Under the pieces are notes generated by a model. It was not told where the DNA came from, searched no databases, and was given only the letters and a program-made list of their open reading frames with translations. A program made the translations under genes and the position numbers. From Anisus vortex (lineage: Eukaryota; Mollusca; Gastropoda; Planorbidae): a stretch of 64,000 nt of DNA. Below are positions 43,585 to 55,336 of the stretch, piece by piece; within the stretch, counting starts at the first letter, position 1, and each line of letters starts with the position of its first letter. Where the stretch lies: assembly GCA_949126835.1 (NCBI GenBank), contig OX421500.1, positions 30,235,991 to 30,299,990 of the forward strand. The letters run 5' to 3'.

Positions 43585-44975
43585 CTGAATCTGACCCCGG
43601 AAATTACAGACCTGTTTCCCTAACAAGCATAACATATAAAATACTTGAACATATAATAAATAGTAGTATAGTAAATCATCTAGACAAACTTAATGCACTG
43701 TGCCCACACCAACATGGCTTTAGGAAAAATAGATCATGTGATACTCAATTTATTATTAGATAGGCCTATTAGATAGGCCTAATAGACGACTTGTCTAAAG
43801 GATTGGATAATAACAACCAAATTGATGCTATATTACTAGACTTTTCCAAAGCATTTGATAAAGTTCATCATTCTAGTCTACTAAAAAAACTTAAATAGTT
43901 TGGCATCTCTGGTCCCTTACATCAGTGGATTCAGGACTTTCTTATAGGCAGAGAACAAACAGTGATAATAAATGGCTCTAAGTCATCACCAATAACTGTA
44001 AACTCAGGAGTTCCACAAGGAACTGTTCTAGGGCCCCTACTATTTCTAATTTATATTAATGATCTGCCAAATTGCATCAACACAGGCACAAAAGTAAGAT
44101 TATTTGCCGCTGATTGCATAATTTATAGAATAATAAAGACAGGAAGAAATAGTGAAATTCTACAAAAAGACCTAGATGAACTACAAAATTGGGAATCCAA
44201 CTGGAGTATGTCTTTTCACCCAGAAAAATGTCAACTAATAAGGGTATCAAAGAAAAAGAAACAAATATTAGCAAACTACTTCATTCATGGTAAAGAACTA
44301 ACTCAAACTAACAATGCTAAGTATCTAGGAGTGATAATAAATGACAAGTTATCTTGGAACCCTCATATTGATGAAGTAATTTAAAAATCTAACAAAACAT
44401 TAGGATTCAAAAAAAGGAACTTGTACAAATGTAATAAGAATATAAAACTAAAATGCTATCTCACATTAGTTAGACTTATACTAGAATATGCACCACCTGT
44501 ATAAGACCTATCAACTAAAGAAAACATTAAAAAATTAGAACAAATCCAAAAAAGAGCTGCAAGGTTCATAACCAGTGAATATTCCCAATTAACAAGAGTA
44601 ACACCATTAGTCAAATCACTAATCCTAGAAACACTAGAGGACAGAAGGGCAAAGAGTAAAGTAGTTATAATACACAAGGCATTAAAATCTAATTTAGAAA
44701 TACAACCCAATAACAACTTGCTGCAAAGCTCAGATAAACATAAAGACAAAAACACTTTCCTTGTTCCTTATGCGAGAACAAATGCATATAAGTGTTCTTT
44801 ATTCCCGAGTGGCATTCGGGCATGGAGTGGGTTGCCTGGACAATCCAGGAAAACCAGTAACAACATCATTTAAAATATTAATTAAAATGCAAGACTAGAC
44901 TTGGACCACGGATGAGCGTAGGACGCAATAATCTTCTTTATAGAAGGAGCGTCTGTAATGTATAAGATAAGATAA
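43585..44975 (+). pseudogene. CR1/Jockey-type LINE reverse transcriptase, broken
   Basis: It starts inside the reverse transcriptase: GNYRPVSLTSITYKILEHII, QHGFRKNRSC, motif A ILLDFSKAFDKVHH near 43835, then SGVPQGTVLGPLLFL near 44010. The catalytic motif reads LFAADCIIY near 44102 where the family has two aspartates, so one catalytic Asp is replaced by Ala. In-frame stops at about 43760, 43896, 44383 and 44504 confirm decay. The end (PSGIRAWSGLPGQSRKTSNN) runs into the shared tail ending GATAAGATAAGA near 44970. The 5' part is missing. Confidence 0.82.
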
Positions 44976-44999
44976 GAATGCCCCCAAGTAATTGTACTG

Positions 45000-45600
45000 T
45001 CCCTACGGGCACTTTCTACTCACCAAAACAAAATTGGCTTGTTAGTCTCTAGGCGAGATAGCAGAACTTATTCTTTAGCGCTATTGGATTCGATGCACGA
45101 TATTTATATTTGTTGGAACATCGCTTATAATCTACAGTAACTAGAAAACACATGTGCACAAAGTAAAATAATCCACAAACGATGCTCGGTATATGTGTAA
45201 GTCAAATGCCTCAGTTTATTAGTGCAGTAGTGTTATTTCAAGGGTATCTCATTGCGACTGGCGGCCCCACCCATGTTTATACAACACATGAAACTAGACC
45301 GCGCGGACAATGGCTAGATAAAAATACAATCGCTCCTGCCTTACCACCTTTATGGCTTATCCAAAGTTAATCCTCGACTCGCATACACCATCCAGTCAAT
45401 TTATGACACAAATGGTGTCTTTATCCAGGTAGATAGTTTACTAAATCGGGCGATAATTAATTGCCTTGATAATTAGTGACCACTTTGACAGGACTTTCTC
45501 TAAAAAGCAGCAGATGAACAGAAAATTATCGCCACAACGTTCGAATCACTGTCCTTGCTACCATATTGCAAGCCGTCATCACACATGTGGCGCCTACCGA
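45000..45600. other. Right interior of the TIR element, no gene seen
   Basis: A 62-codon frame at 45182-45370 has no recognised motif or splice context. Confidence 0.4.
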
Positions 45601-45762
45601 ACATTCTTGCATCAGCACATCGGACATTGGCCAGGGATTTCCAGCCACTTCGCGAAGTGGCCGGCCAAAGTAGCGTAAACACTGGTAAATTCCAGCACAT
45701 CGGACATTGGCCGCGCGCCTCGGCCAAAGCGCGATCTGGCCGCACTTCGGGCATTGGCCGTA

Positions 45763-45800
<38 letters not shown>

Positions 45801-45843
45801 ACTCAATAAAGACAATTACCGTGAGTTTGTTTATATATATATA

Positions 45844-46060
45844 CTAGTAGTTATGCCCGTCAAAATGACGGAGAAAAGAATGACTACAATGTGTTTTGTT
45901 AAGAGAGAGAAACAAAAGACAATATTACAATAAAAACTGGAGTGAGAATGTTTCTTCTCGGTATTTAGTGTTTTTTTTTAATGTTTCTGGTCGCCCTGAT
46001 CCTGGCATATGCATAAGAATTGTTGTTGTGAAGCTTCTGGCCTAAAAGACTGGCGTAGTG
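45844..46060 (-). mobile_element. Helitron 3' end, non-autonomous copy
   Basis: CTAG at 45844-45847 with the CCGTCA/TGACGG hairpin, same orientation and same downstream sequence as 39936-40200. It starts about 80 bp right of the TIR element. Confidence 0.65.
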
Positions 46061-46069
46061 TGTAAACCG

Positions 46070-46560
46070 CCGATACATTCCCATTAAGGCTACGTTTATA
46101 GAGGCGGCGGGTAGGCGGGTTGTCGTGAGCAGGTTACTCGCGCTAGAAAACCGCGCCTAATGACTCGAGCGGTTGGTGTTTATAGCAAAAGCGGGAAAAA
46201 GCCAGACGAGACAACAAACACGTCACGCTTCATCGCCAGACAGACCAGGGTCATTCTGGCGTCACCTTAAAGACAGTGCACAGCCTACACAGTCCGGCGC
46301 GGCAACGCGCAACAAGAACAAAAAACTAGTTCTGGTAATTTCCCGCGGCGGTCGGCAAATCTGGGTGACAGTGCACGTTTACTGACGAGCCACCACGATA
46401 ATAATCCTTAGGGGAACCGTAGTGAACGATCGCTGGGCTGCGGAAACCTTCCCTGTTACACGACACGCCACGCCTTGGGCGTGCCGTAGGGTGGCTGGAG
46501 CCTGGACAGAGATTGCTCAATCCTAAGCGTTACGCTCTTTACACAAGAGCCGAAAGACTA
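46070..46560. other. GC- and CpG-rich island, function unknown
   Basis: About 490 bp far richer in G, C and CpG than its surroundings (e.g. GAGGCGGCGGGTAGGCGGGT, CACGCCACGCCTTGGGCGTG). Open frames here are short and unrelated to known proteins. It lies between two stretches of Helitron-type sequence, so it may be an element's interior or captured DNA. Confidence 0.4.
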
Positions 46561-47080
46561 GTACGGTTTTTTTTTTAAAGATAATTTTAATTGTGTATTA
46601 AAATGTAGCGAACAGTTGTGTTGACTTGACTTGTTATTAATAATATTAAATTAACAAGAATATACTATCTAAAAGAACAAAAAACACAAATACAAAACAA
46701 TAAAAAAAGGTAAATAATAAAACCAAAATTAGAAAATAATATTTCAATGCAATAAAAACTATAGTGATAACGATTTTTTTGGGTATTTAATTTTTGTTCT
46801 TGCTTATTGTATCAATAAAACAGTATTGAGAATGTTTCTTTCGGTATTTAGTTTTTTATATTGTGTCCGGTAGCCCTGGCACATGCATAAACATTGTTGC
46901 TGTCAGGCTTGTGCTTTTAAAAAGTAATCATTTATAACTTGTCACTTGTCCTTTATAATTAGTATAATTTAATTTATAGAGTGTTAGTGTTAAAAAATGT
47001 TTTCAATAGCGACGTTTATCCATTAAATAATTGAAACATGTGGTTACTTTTACTTAAAAGATAATGCAAACATCTATAAT
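46561..47080 (-). mobile_element. Helitron-related non-coding sequence
   Basis: GAATGTTTCTTTCGGTATTTAG and CACATGCATAAACATTGTTG near 46830-46890 repeat those near 45945-46025. No terminal hairpin accompanies this copy. Confidence 0.4.
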
Positions 47081-47084
47081 GAAA

Positions 47085-47479
47085 AAAGAAATGATTTGAT
47101 AGACATTACGTCATACGCTAGTATTTTTTTTAACGTAGCCTACACCATTCAAACTCACCAAGCCAATTTGCTGTGCGAAACTTTTGAAAAAAGGTCTCGC
47201 CACATAAAAAAACAACAACAGCACATATGGGAAAGTCCGATAAGGCCCTCGCGTTCAACATAGAGAATTTTGCGTTTAATATAGTAAATGAACGGAAATG
47301 GTCATTTGTTCCGTAAGGTTTTATGTATTTGTATAGCTGGATATACTTTTTTTTACTTATAAAATCAACTCATTCATGATTATAAATCAAAAAATAATTA
47401 ATTTTTTTTTGACGTTTTCAATATATACGTTTAACTTTTGTCTTGATTAGTCAAACTGCTTAGGAGCCTATAGAGGACA

Positions 47480-47490
<11 letters not shown>
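47085..47490. repeat. Repeat family R1, copy 3
   Basis: Starts TTTGATAGACATTACGTCAT and ends CTTAGGAGCCTATAGAGGAC followed by a (TA)n tract (47483-47519), as in the copy at 31010. Confidence 0.65.
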
Positions 47491-47519
<29 letters not shown>

Positions 47520-47520
<1 letters not shown>

Positions 47521-48200
47521 ATTGATACTATGGAATACACATATTTTAGATCAAATGTCATGAAGGTGCTCACAATCACTAGCTGAAAAGCATATACATG
47601 AACATTTGATTTATTGATTTATTTAACATACAAAAAGAAATCATATTTATGTGTATGTTTTTGTTGGAATTTCGATTATGCATTAAAAAAAATATAAAAA
47701 TATAAATTAAGCACATATTTATGTTTCATTTAAATTTAAATCTCAAATCTAAGCTAATGCGCATGTCCTCGTAATTTCAATTTATAGCCGCGAATAAATC
47801 ACAATTTTTATAAGGATATTAAAGTAAGAAATTTATATTTTAAACAATAGTCCGTTACCGTTTACAGATGTAATGTCAAAATAACCAACCAGGTTTGCAC
47901 TGAACCTATAATATAAAAGTGATTATACAGCAATTGTTTATACCAGAAGTTTTAACAAGCTGTGGGGAAATTATATTCAAATTATTCTGCAAGCGTCCTT
48001 TTTGAGTGTGTACATATTTGTTGATCCAAAGATAACATTTTTAGCTAAATGTTTGCAGGCCCAGACATAAATGTACTTGTTGGCCGCCATGTAGGACAGG
48101 TTGATGAGAAAGTGGTCAGGCTTGTCAGGCTACGAGGCAGAATTTTGGTCAATTTTGTGGTACGCATTGACATTAAAAGTTTAACCTGAAGTAGATGAAG
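47520..48200. other. AT-rich, no gene seen
   Basis: No recognisable feature. Confidence 0.45.
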
Positions 48201-48204
48201 CGAA

Positions 48205-49350
48205 TTTTAAACTTTATTTCTAATAAGTGTTAATGATTGTGTGTGAATGATTTCTGCAAATGATTGTGTGCGAATGATTGTGTGTGTCGATGTATTTGTG
48301 AATTTGTTTGTGAATGTTTCAATGTATGTTTGAATATATATTAAAATGTGTGTGTGTTTGTGAGTGTAAATGTCTGCGTTTGTGAATGTGTGTGTACATG
48401 TCTGTGTGTGAATGTATGTACACATGTCTTAAGTATGTGAATGTGTGTAAATTAATGTATAAACCAGTAACTTAACATCATTTAAAACATTAATAAAAAT
48501 GCAAGACTAGACTCGGACCACGGATGAGCGTAGGACGCAATAATCTTCTCTATAGAAGGAGCGTCTGTAATGTATAAGATAAGATAAGATAAATGTATGT
48601 CTGTGTGAATGTGTGTAAATTTGTGTGAATGTATGTGTGTGTGTATAAATGTATGTGTGTGATTGAGTGTAAATGTTTATTTATGTGTGTGAACATTTGT
48701 GAATGTGTGTGAATGTGTGATTGTGTGTATACATTTATATGTGTGTATAAATGTTTGTGTGTGTGAATATTTGTGAATGTGTGTGAATGTGTGAATGTGT
48801 GTATACATTTCTATGTGTGTGAATGTGTGTATACATTTCTATGTGTGTGAATGTGTGTATAAATGTTTGTGTGTGTGAATATGTGTGAATGTGTGTGAAT
48901 GTGTGAATGTGTGTATAAATGTCTATGTGTGTGAATGTGTATATATGTTTGTGTGAGCGTGTGTGAATATGTGTGAATATATGTGAATATATGTAAATAT
49001 GTGTAAATATGTATAAATGTGTGAATGTGTGCATAAATATCTGTGTGTGTGAATGTGTGAATGTGTGTATACATTTCTATGTGTGCGATTGTGTGTATAC
49101 ATTTCTATGTGTGTGAATGTGTGTATACATTTCTATGTGTGTGAATGTGTGTATAAATGTTTGTGTGTGTGAATATGTGTGAATGTGTGTGAATGTGTGA
49201 ATGTGTGCATAAATGTCTGTGTGTTTGAATGTGTTTATAAATGTCTTTTTCAGTGTGAGCATGTGTGTGACTATGTGTATAAATGCCTCTGTGTGTGAAA
49301 GTGTGTATGTGTAAGCATGTGTGAGTAAATTAGTGTGTCGATGTGAGTGT
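48205..49350. repeat. (TG)n / TGTGTGAATG-rich simple repeat
   Basis: About 1.1 kb of irregular GTGTGTGAATGTGTGTATA-like sequence. Histidine/threonine-rich minus-strand frames over it are artefacts. A LINE tail (48464-48592) interrupts it. Confidence 0.9.
48464..48592 (+). repeat. LINE 3' tail, well preserved
   Basis: AACATCATTTAAAACATTAA through GATGAGCGTAGGACGCAATA to GATAAGATAAGATAA, nearly identical to the tail of the LINE ending at 44975. It is a severely 5'-truncated insertion into the simple repeat. Confidence 0.8.
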
Positions 49351-49369
49351 GAATGTGGGATTCGAATTC

Positions 49370-49990
49370 CATAGCTATAAACATTTGTATCAGTATTCCA
49401 ATGTAATGTTATATTCTTTCCAAAGCTATCCCTATTGTTATTGCATTATTTTGCCTTCTTGTATCGGCACATAGAACTAATTTCAAATGTTTGTTTTTTT
49501 CATTCTATGTCAATAATAACCGTATGTTTTGTTTAGTCATTAGTTATAATACATTATGACGTTGTGTTAATTTTTAAACATTGTGTGTTTTACTAGTGTG
49601 TGTGTGTATGAAAATTTTAAACCATCAGGTATTGCTTAAGATTGTCATTATTTATAATATTGCTATAAAAGCAGTGCTTTTGGCGTGTCTGTGACAAGTA
49701 TTTAGGGTGCTTTTTTCATCTTGCATTTTCATCTCTTTCGCCAAAGATATTATATGTTGTACGATTTCTCAAACTTTTGTCAGTTACACTCCAAGCCTTG
49801 GTGAGAATTTAAACCCGAGTCGCCCGCAAGAACGGTCGAACTATCTACTGCCTGACCACACACTTCCGTAGCAAAATAGTTGTAGCAAAAAAAGTAATGA
49901 GTATTATATTAGCGACGTCGTTAGAAGCGTCATTGACATGACTACACGTTGTGCTTGTATCTTTATGCCTCGCCTTCTCTGTGTCTTACG
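49370..49990. other. AT-rich, no gene seen
   Basis: A weak tRNA-like stretch near 49800-49865 is too degraded to classify. Confidence 0.4.
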
Positions 49991-50003
49991 CACTCTCTAT
50001 TAA

Positions 50004-50092
50004 TTATCCTCCACCAACATCCACTGTCATATTAATTGTCAGCTGTTGCTCATTGCATATGTAACTAGCACCCACGCTAGTTGTTTTATTTG
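50004..50092 (-). CDS. Possible terminal exon, unrecognised protein
   Basis: A strong acceptor (ctctctatttcag, ending at 50093) precedes two bases and then 28 codons to TAA: NKTTSVGASYICNEQQLTIN, MTVDVGGG. The SYIC context resembles the end of an immunoglobulin-like domain, but the stretch is too short to be sure. No matching upstream exon with a phase-1 donor was found, so it may be a relic of an old gene. Confidence 0.27.
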
Positions 50093-50402
50093 CTGAAATA
50101 GAGAGTACAGAAAGTTGACATAAAATAGATGAGTCAAGGGGTACATTAAAAATAGACACGCAGACTGGTGCTTGTTTAGTCATACATTTTCTATAGAAAG
50201 AAGCTCTGAATACGGAATGTAACATATTTCGAACTCTAATCGCACAATAATTGCATCCAGTGACATGATGTGTGATGTTTAAGACATACAGATCTTTATT
50301 CGTTATATATATATGTATGTGTCTTTTTGTGTCGGGGAATAGTCAGTATTATTTGGGTAAAAAATGTAATCTGTAATCCAAATTTAACTTGTTTGTAAGA
50401 CC

Positions 50403-50445
<43 letters not shown>

Positions 50446-50834
50446 CAGTCAGACTAGTTGGCTAGTTGGGTTTTTGCATTTTTGGTTATTTGTTTATTTT
50501 GTAAAAATAAACCTTACTTACCCCTCTCACATTCCTAAATGTGTGTTGAGTTCAGTCCCATGAGCTTACATTTATATTTATATATTTCTATAAATACGAA
50601 AAGGTGCAAGGTAGATAATAATATATGGATGAATAATAAATAGATGCATATATATATTTATAGAAAATAGGATTTTTAAGCCATAATAATTTGTATAGAT
50701 TCAAACTTAGTGGCAACATGAACTTGTTAACGCTAAATCAACGTGTCCGATTGGCTTCACACTAGAACATTGCAGTACTAACCTGAACATATAAATAAAA
50801 TACAAAATGCTCCTTATTGTTTTTATATTGTTTT

Positions 50835-51125
50835 AAAAAATACACTTTCTTATCTTCTTTTTTAGTGTTACAGACGCTCTTCTATACATTAGATTATTGC
50901 GTCCAACGATTATCCGTGTTCTGAATCTAGTCTTGCATTTTGATCAGTCTTTTGAATTATAGGTAGCTGGTTATCCTGATTTGTTCAGGCAGACTGTTTC
51001 ATGCTCGGATGCCTATTGGGGAGAAAAAGTACTTAAATGCATTATGAGCTAAGAAAAGTGTTTTAGTCCTTATTTATCTGAGCATTGTATTATATTGTTT
51101 ATTGTGTGTGTGTAGTATTTCTAAG
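50835..51125 (-). repeat. LINE 3' end fragment
   Basis: The inverse of the shared tail (GTTACAGACGCTC, GATTATTGCGTCC) and of the last LINE codons (CTGATTTGTTCAGGCAGAC). Confidence 0.65.
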
Positions 51126-51419
51126 TTAGAATTTAATGTCTAATGTATTATAGATAAAAATAAATCTAATGATAGTATTTATTGATGGTTCTATAGTTTG
51201 GTAAGAGATGAAAACATACATTGTTATATAAACATACAATAAGAACAATGGATAATTACATATATTTATAAATTTAGTGTCATTTCTTAATAAATCAAGC
51301 TTTTTTTACACTTTATATCAATTATACTTTAAAAACTATTCTCACATACTTAAATATTGTTGAAAAATAATTCAGGATAAACTATAATATGGTGTTTATT
51401 TTATATACCCGGGTGAATA

Positions 51420-51600
51420 CTGCATGAACATATGACTGCGTTAATTTAAATATAGGTCACACCACGACCGTACCCACAATCTCTAGTCTACCTGTAGTTC
51501 TGTTACCTGTAGTATACAGACACGAATGCGTGACTCAGCATATTTTTATACCTGGCTAATAAGAGTTTGTGGGAATCTGTACTTGATAATCTCTATCTGA
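51420..51600 (+). repeat. Upstream edge of the ependymin-locus duplication, left copy
   Basis: AATTTAAATATAGGTCACAC and GAATGCGTGACTCAGCAT match, in order, the sequence at about 60035-60130 (TTTAAATATAGATCAGACTA, GGATTCATGACTCGGCAT). Both are followed by GATA-type simple repeats, then by the ependymin promoter. Confidence 0.55.
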
Positions 51601-51638
51601 ATTAGTTACTTACGCAGACAAATAGATTTATATGTATG

Positions 51639-51639
<1 letters not shown>

Positions 51640-51737
<98 letters not shown>

Positions 51738-51738
51738 C

Positions 51739-51790
<52 letters not shown>

Positions 51791-51967
51791 AGAGAGAGAG
51801 AGGGAGAGGGAGAGAACGATACATAAATAGATAAACAGATATACCAACATGTAGAAATGAAAAGGATATACAGAAATAAGAACAGTCAGACTTATATATA
51901 TATATACTTATACATAGATAAATAATCAGAATAATAAACAGCTAGAGATATATGAATAGAGATGATG

Positions 51968-52028
<61 letters not shown>

Positions 52029-52035
52029 GAAAATA
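51640..52035. repeat. (TA)n, (GA)n and (GATA)n microsatellites
   Basis: (TA)n at 51640-51758, (GA)n-rich at 51760-51815, and about 17 GATA units at 51965-52030. Confidence 0.95.
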
Positions 52036-52109
52036 CATAGATAGAAAATAAATAGATAATATTAGAGGTACATAGATAGATAGAGGTATTAAATAAAACA
52101 TGTTGTTGC

Positions 52110-52740
52110 ACTACTTTAGAATTCAGACTTGTAGACTAATATATCATCTAACTGCAAGGGTTTATTTGCAACCAATTCAAATTCAGCAATAATTACAATG
52201 AGATAAATATAGTTAAAAAATAATAAAACAAAGTTGGCTTTCATGTCACAGTAACCTAAAACTCATCTTTTAAATGGAAAGACATTTTTTTTAAATAACT
52301 CGACTTTTTTGTTTTACAAGACCTTCCTTTTATTGAACTTTTAAGCATGCTTAAAGTGTATTTAAAGAAATTTGCTATAAATTTGATTTTGCAAAGTTAA
52401 GCTTTTCTATTCAAATGAAATCATATTAAAAAAATTGAACGGGATTTGTGTAATATAAGTGGATGGTGTATATAAAACAAGTACATTAACACATTACACA
52501 TTAGCTTGTTGCCTAACTACATAATTTAGAGTAAATAACATTAAGCAACTGATTGATATAAAAAAATAAAAAGAATGTTTCCGTATGAAAATCGTGTATA
52601 AATGTATTTTAAAATTGTCAAAATGTTTGGCTTGTACTGGGTGCCAGCAATCGTAAGGCAGGCATTGGTTGGCGGTATCAGTTGAATTCTTGTTTGAGAA
52701 GACACGGGAAAGGTAGGACAAAGAGTCAATTACGCTGTTA
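52110..52740. other. Upstream region of ependymin gene 1, no gene seen
   Basis: AT-rich. A minus-strand frame at 52494-52721 was considered and not accepted. Confidence 0.4.
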
Positions 52741-52749
52741 TTTTTAGCT

Positions 52750-53034
52750 ATCAGTGTTTGTTTAAATTCTTATGAAATCTACTGCCCCAATTTCATTTTT
52801 GAAGATCAATGAAAACAAACGCGTTCAAACCAAAACTCCGAAAGACCAAAGTTTTCACCTAAAGTAAATAACGTAAATTCTTTGGTCCTGTTTTGCCTAT
52901 GAGCGCTAACACGACAAGAACATTGGCCTACAATATTGGTACCGGTATAAATGCATTAAGTTCACTAGCATCTGACACTTGATTTCATAATCGCCAGTAA
53001 AATATCTAACAAACGATTTCAAGAACTATTTACC
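52750..53034 (+). promoter_or_regulatory. Ependymin gene 1 promoter
   Basis: TATAAA at 52946-52951 lies 89 bp before the ATG. The preceding 200 bp (ATTCTTTGGTCCTGTTTTGC, AAGAACATTGGCCTACAATA) are conserved in the paralogue, again with TATAAA 89 bp before the ATG. Confidence 0.65.
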
Positions 53035-53163
53035 ATGCTGCCAATAACTATCGTTGCCGCCCTTATCGTCTGCAGTTTCGGACAGACTCCAGCAAATCCG
53101 GACCCGACGAAAGTCTGTTTTCCAGATAATCTTCAGTTTGTGGTCTTTAACCTCAATACAGAT
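53035..53163 (+). CDS. Ependymin gene 1, exon 1
   Basis: 43 codons from ATG to donor GAT|GTGAGT, phase 0. It contains the signal peptide and the first conserved Cys (DPTKVCFPDNLQF). Confidence 0.88.
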
Positions 53164-53559
53164 GTGAGTAAAAAAAAAATGTTTCGTATTTTAGAACGAT
53201 GTCTTAGTATTTAATGTATACCAATACAGTCTTTGTTTATATATAATTATATTGGTGTATTACTCACTTAAAGTGTAACACGCGTAAAAATTATTTAAGG
53301 TTTCCTTTGTTTTATAAGACAATGATAGATCTTACAAGTTGGTTGGCGGAACAGCCTCTTTTTTCTCTTTATTGATATAAAGGGAGACAATAGATTCGTT
53401 GAACTGAAGTGCATTTTATGGTTAGCCTAGAAAAAGCTACATTATATTATATTTGAAAAAAATGAAACTAATTGAGTTAAATAAGCGTTTTCTTATTCCA
53501 TATGAAATGTCTATTACATGTCAACTTTTACTTTATGATTAGCATTCGGTCTCTGCTTT

Positions 53560-53695
53560 GGTTTCCTCATGTCCATCAGAACATATTAACATCCTTTAAA
53601 CCCTTATTTAAATGAAAGACTAGACTTTAACCAGGAGAGGCGTTGTATTTTTTAGGCGTCTTGATATAATGTAAGACAACTAAATGGATTTTATT
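53560..53695 (+). repeat. Old LINE 3' tail in intron 1
   Basis: A degraded version of the shared tail (ACATCCTTTAAACCCTTATT, AAGACTAGACTTTAACCAGG). A similarly placed relic lies in intron 1 of the paralogue at 62630-62745, so the insertion seems to predate the gene duplication. Confidence 0.5.
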
Positions 53696-53760
53696 ATTTA
53701 TAAAGTATAAAAATGTATTTATTAAAAAAGGATAATTAATTATACTTTGTCGTTTTTTAG

Positions 53761-53847
53761 GAAGCTGGTGTTGAAGCAATTGACTTTACAAAAAATATAC
53801 TTGGGTATACATCACCAAGTCAAAGAATGGTCCAGGACTTTACAGCG
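53761..53847 (+). CDS. Ependymin gene 1, exon 2
   Basis: 29 codons, phase 0 at both ends (tttttag|GAAGCT and GCG|GTAAGT). Encodes EAGVEAIDFTKNILGYTSPS and the rest of the first beta strands. Confidence 0.87.
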
Positions 53848-54040
53848 GTAAGTAGAATTTTAGTGGCTTCTATTAAAAGATATTGTATTTTGTTCTATAA
53901 AGTAACTCATCCATTAAGTGATGAATGATTCGTTGATTGCCTTATATTACTAGTGGTTGAGACATCTTTACTGGATAATGTTTGCTTTATAGAGTTCAAT
54001 GGTAACGTTTACAAAAGTGAACAGTGACGGTTAACTAGAG

Positions 54041-54247
54041 CTGGGGTCGGCAACCTATGGCACGCGTGCCACACTTGGCACGCAGAGCAAATTTCAATGG
54101 CACGCGGAAGACCCCACAAAAAGGCAATTTAAGTATGTTCGACAAGAAATGGAGTGCTAGAGCCGGATAAAGTTTAGTCTCTTGGCACGTCGAATGACTT
54201 AGAAATGCTAATTTGGCACACTAATATTAAAAGGTTGCCGACCCCTG
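54041..54247. mobile_element. hAT-like MITE, 207 bp, with target duplication
   Basis: Ends CTGGGGTCGGCAACCT and AGGTTGCCGACCCCTG are inverted repeats. The flanks AACTAGAG (54033-54040) and AAATAGAG (54248-54255) form an 8-bp target duplication with one change, as for hAT elements. It lies in intron 2 of ependymin gene 1. A degraded relative is at 36515-36710. Confidence 0.85.
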
Positions 54248-54728
54248 AAATAGAGCATTAGAACAGTGTCTTTTAGACAAGTTCGAGTAATAAAGCTGAG
54301 CTGGGCGAAAAGGGTAGGTTGAGAAATAAAGCTAGGTTGAACCATAAGACTAGGTTGAACAATGAGGCTTGAGAAGAAGAATGCATCATTCTAAATGGAC
54401 CAGGCACACAAACTGATTGCGTGGTCAGAAACCCAAATACTTTTCTTCTCTACTAATCTCACTGTACGCCAAAGTCAGTAGACTAATAATCTAACTCCAG
54501 CCCCAATAAAAATCATTGTGTTTCACCATTTGAATCATTTTATTTTCTAACGCTTTACAAACGCTAAATACATTAGAAGAATACCACAGAGACATAATTT
54601 CTTGATCTGGCTGTTTTCCCAAATATTTTGGTACTATTAAAATTCACTAACAATTGTCATAAGATTGATGTTTGAAATATATAGAACCTTTTATAAGATA
54701 AACCCTTTGTTTCCTGTTGTTTGAATAG

Positions 54729-54813
54729 ATGAAGACTTACCTAAGTGATGCCAACGGACACTGCCAAGTATTGGACATTCCTGCCGATGGAATTTTTCCT
54801 CAATGTTTACCAG
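54729..54813 (+). CDS. Ependymin gene 1, exon 3
   Basis: 85 nt, phase 0 to phase 1 (gaatag|ATGAAG and CCAG|GTAAAT). Encodes the second and third conserved Cys in GHCQVLDIPADGIFPQCLP, the most typical ependymin segment. Confidence 0.87.
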
Positions 54814-55336
54814 GTAAATATTTTCAGCTTTTGTGATTATTCGTTGTTCAATAGTATGCAGACTTTGAATTAAATTTCATAGAATTTTTATTTATTTATT
54901 TTTACATATACATCTACATCCAGAAGAACATAAGTAAAACTGTTGTAGAAATTTTTCATTTTAATTTAACGATACGGCTGAGTGACTTTTATTTCATTCA
55001 AGCGTAATATTTTCTACATGAGTAAATACTTAAAATGATATCAGTATCTTATGCATGTAAATATATATTGCTAGATAGAGTGATAAAAAGATGAATATAT
55101 TAATTTAATTTTAATCCAAATCTTTTATAGAGGAATAGCTAGATTTATAATACGTTTCAACAGAATTTCAATGAATAACAAACACATAACATGTCATACA
55201 TTTGGAAAATATATATATACACACTAGTTACAATAAAACTTAACTTGCTACTTATTGTGTTCATTTTGATTAGAAAATTTGGCGTGTGATAGTCTTGTGA
55301 TTTTGTCCTAATGAGGTTTCACTCTTCTGTTTGTAG

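Larger units (their letters stand above)
42715..45763. mobile_element. Unclassified 3.05-kb TIR element
   Basis: The left end TTACGGCCAAAGCCCGAAGT and right end, inverted, TTACGGCCAATGCCCGAAGT continue together through CGGCCAGATCGCG, a terminal repeat of about 33 bp with one mismatch and one indel. Inside both ends are further GGCCAAxGxCCGA and TTCGCGAA(G/A)TGGCC motifs, many palindromic. The flanks are TA-rich, so the target duplication cannot be read. No transposase is visible. The interior holds an exon-like open frame and a dead LINE. The family is not recognised. Confidence 0.65.

Noticed and set aside
48207..49262. His/Thr-rich minus-strand frames
   Set aside because: Translation of a TG-rich simple repeat.
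51602..52111. Ile/Tyr and Ser/Leu-rich minus-strand frames
   Set aside because: Translation of (TA)n, (GA)n and (GATA)n microsatellites. The same holds for 16253-16744 outside the VWA exon and for 55996-56404.
52494..52721. Possible Penelope-like reverse transcriptase fragment (minus)
   Set aside because: A faint resemblance over about 15 residues only; no catalytic motif nearby.
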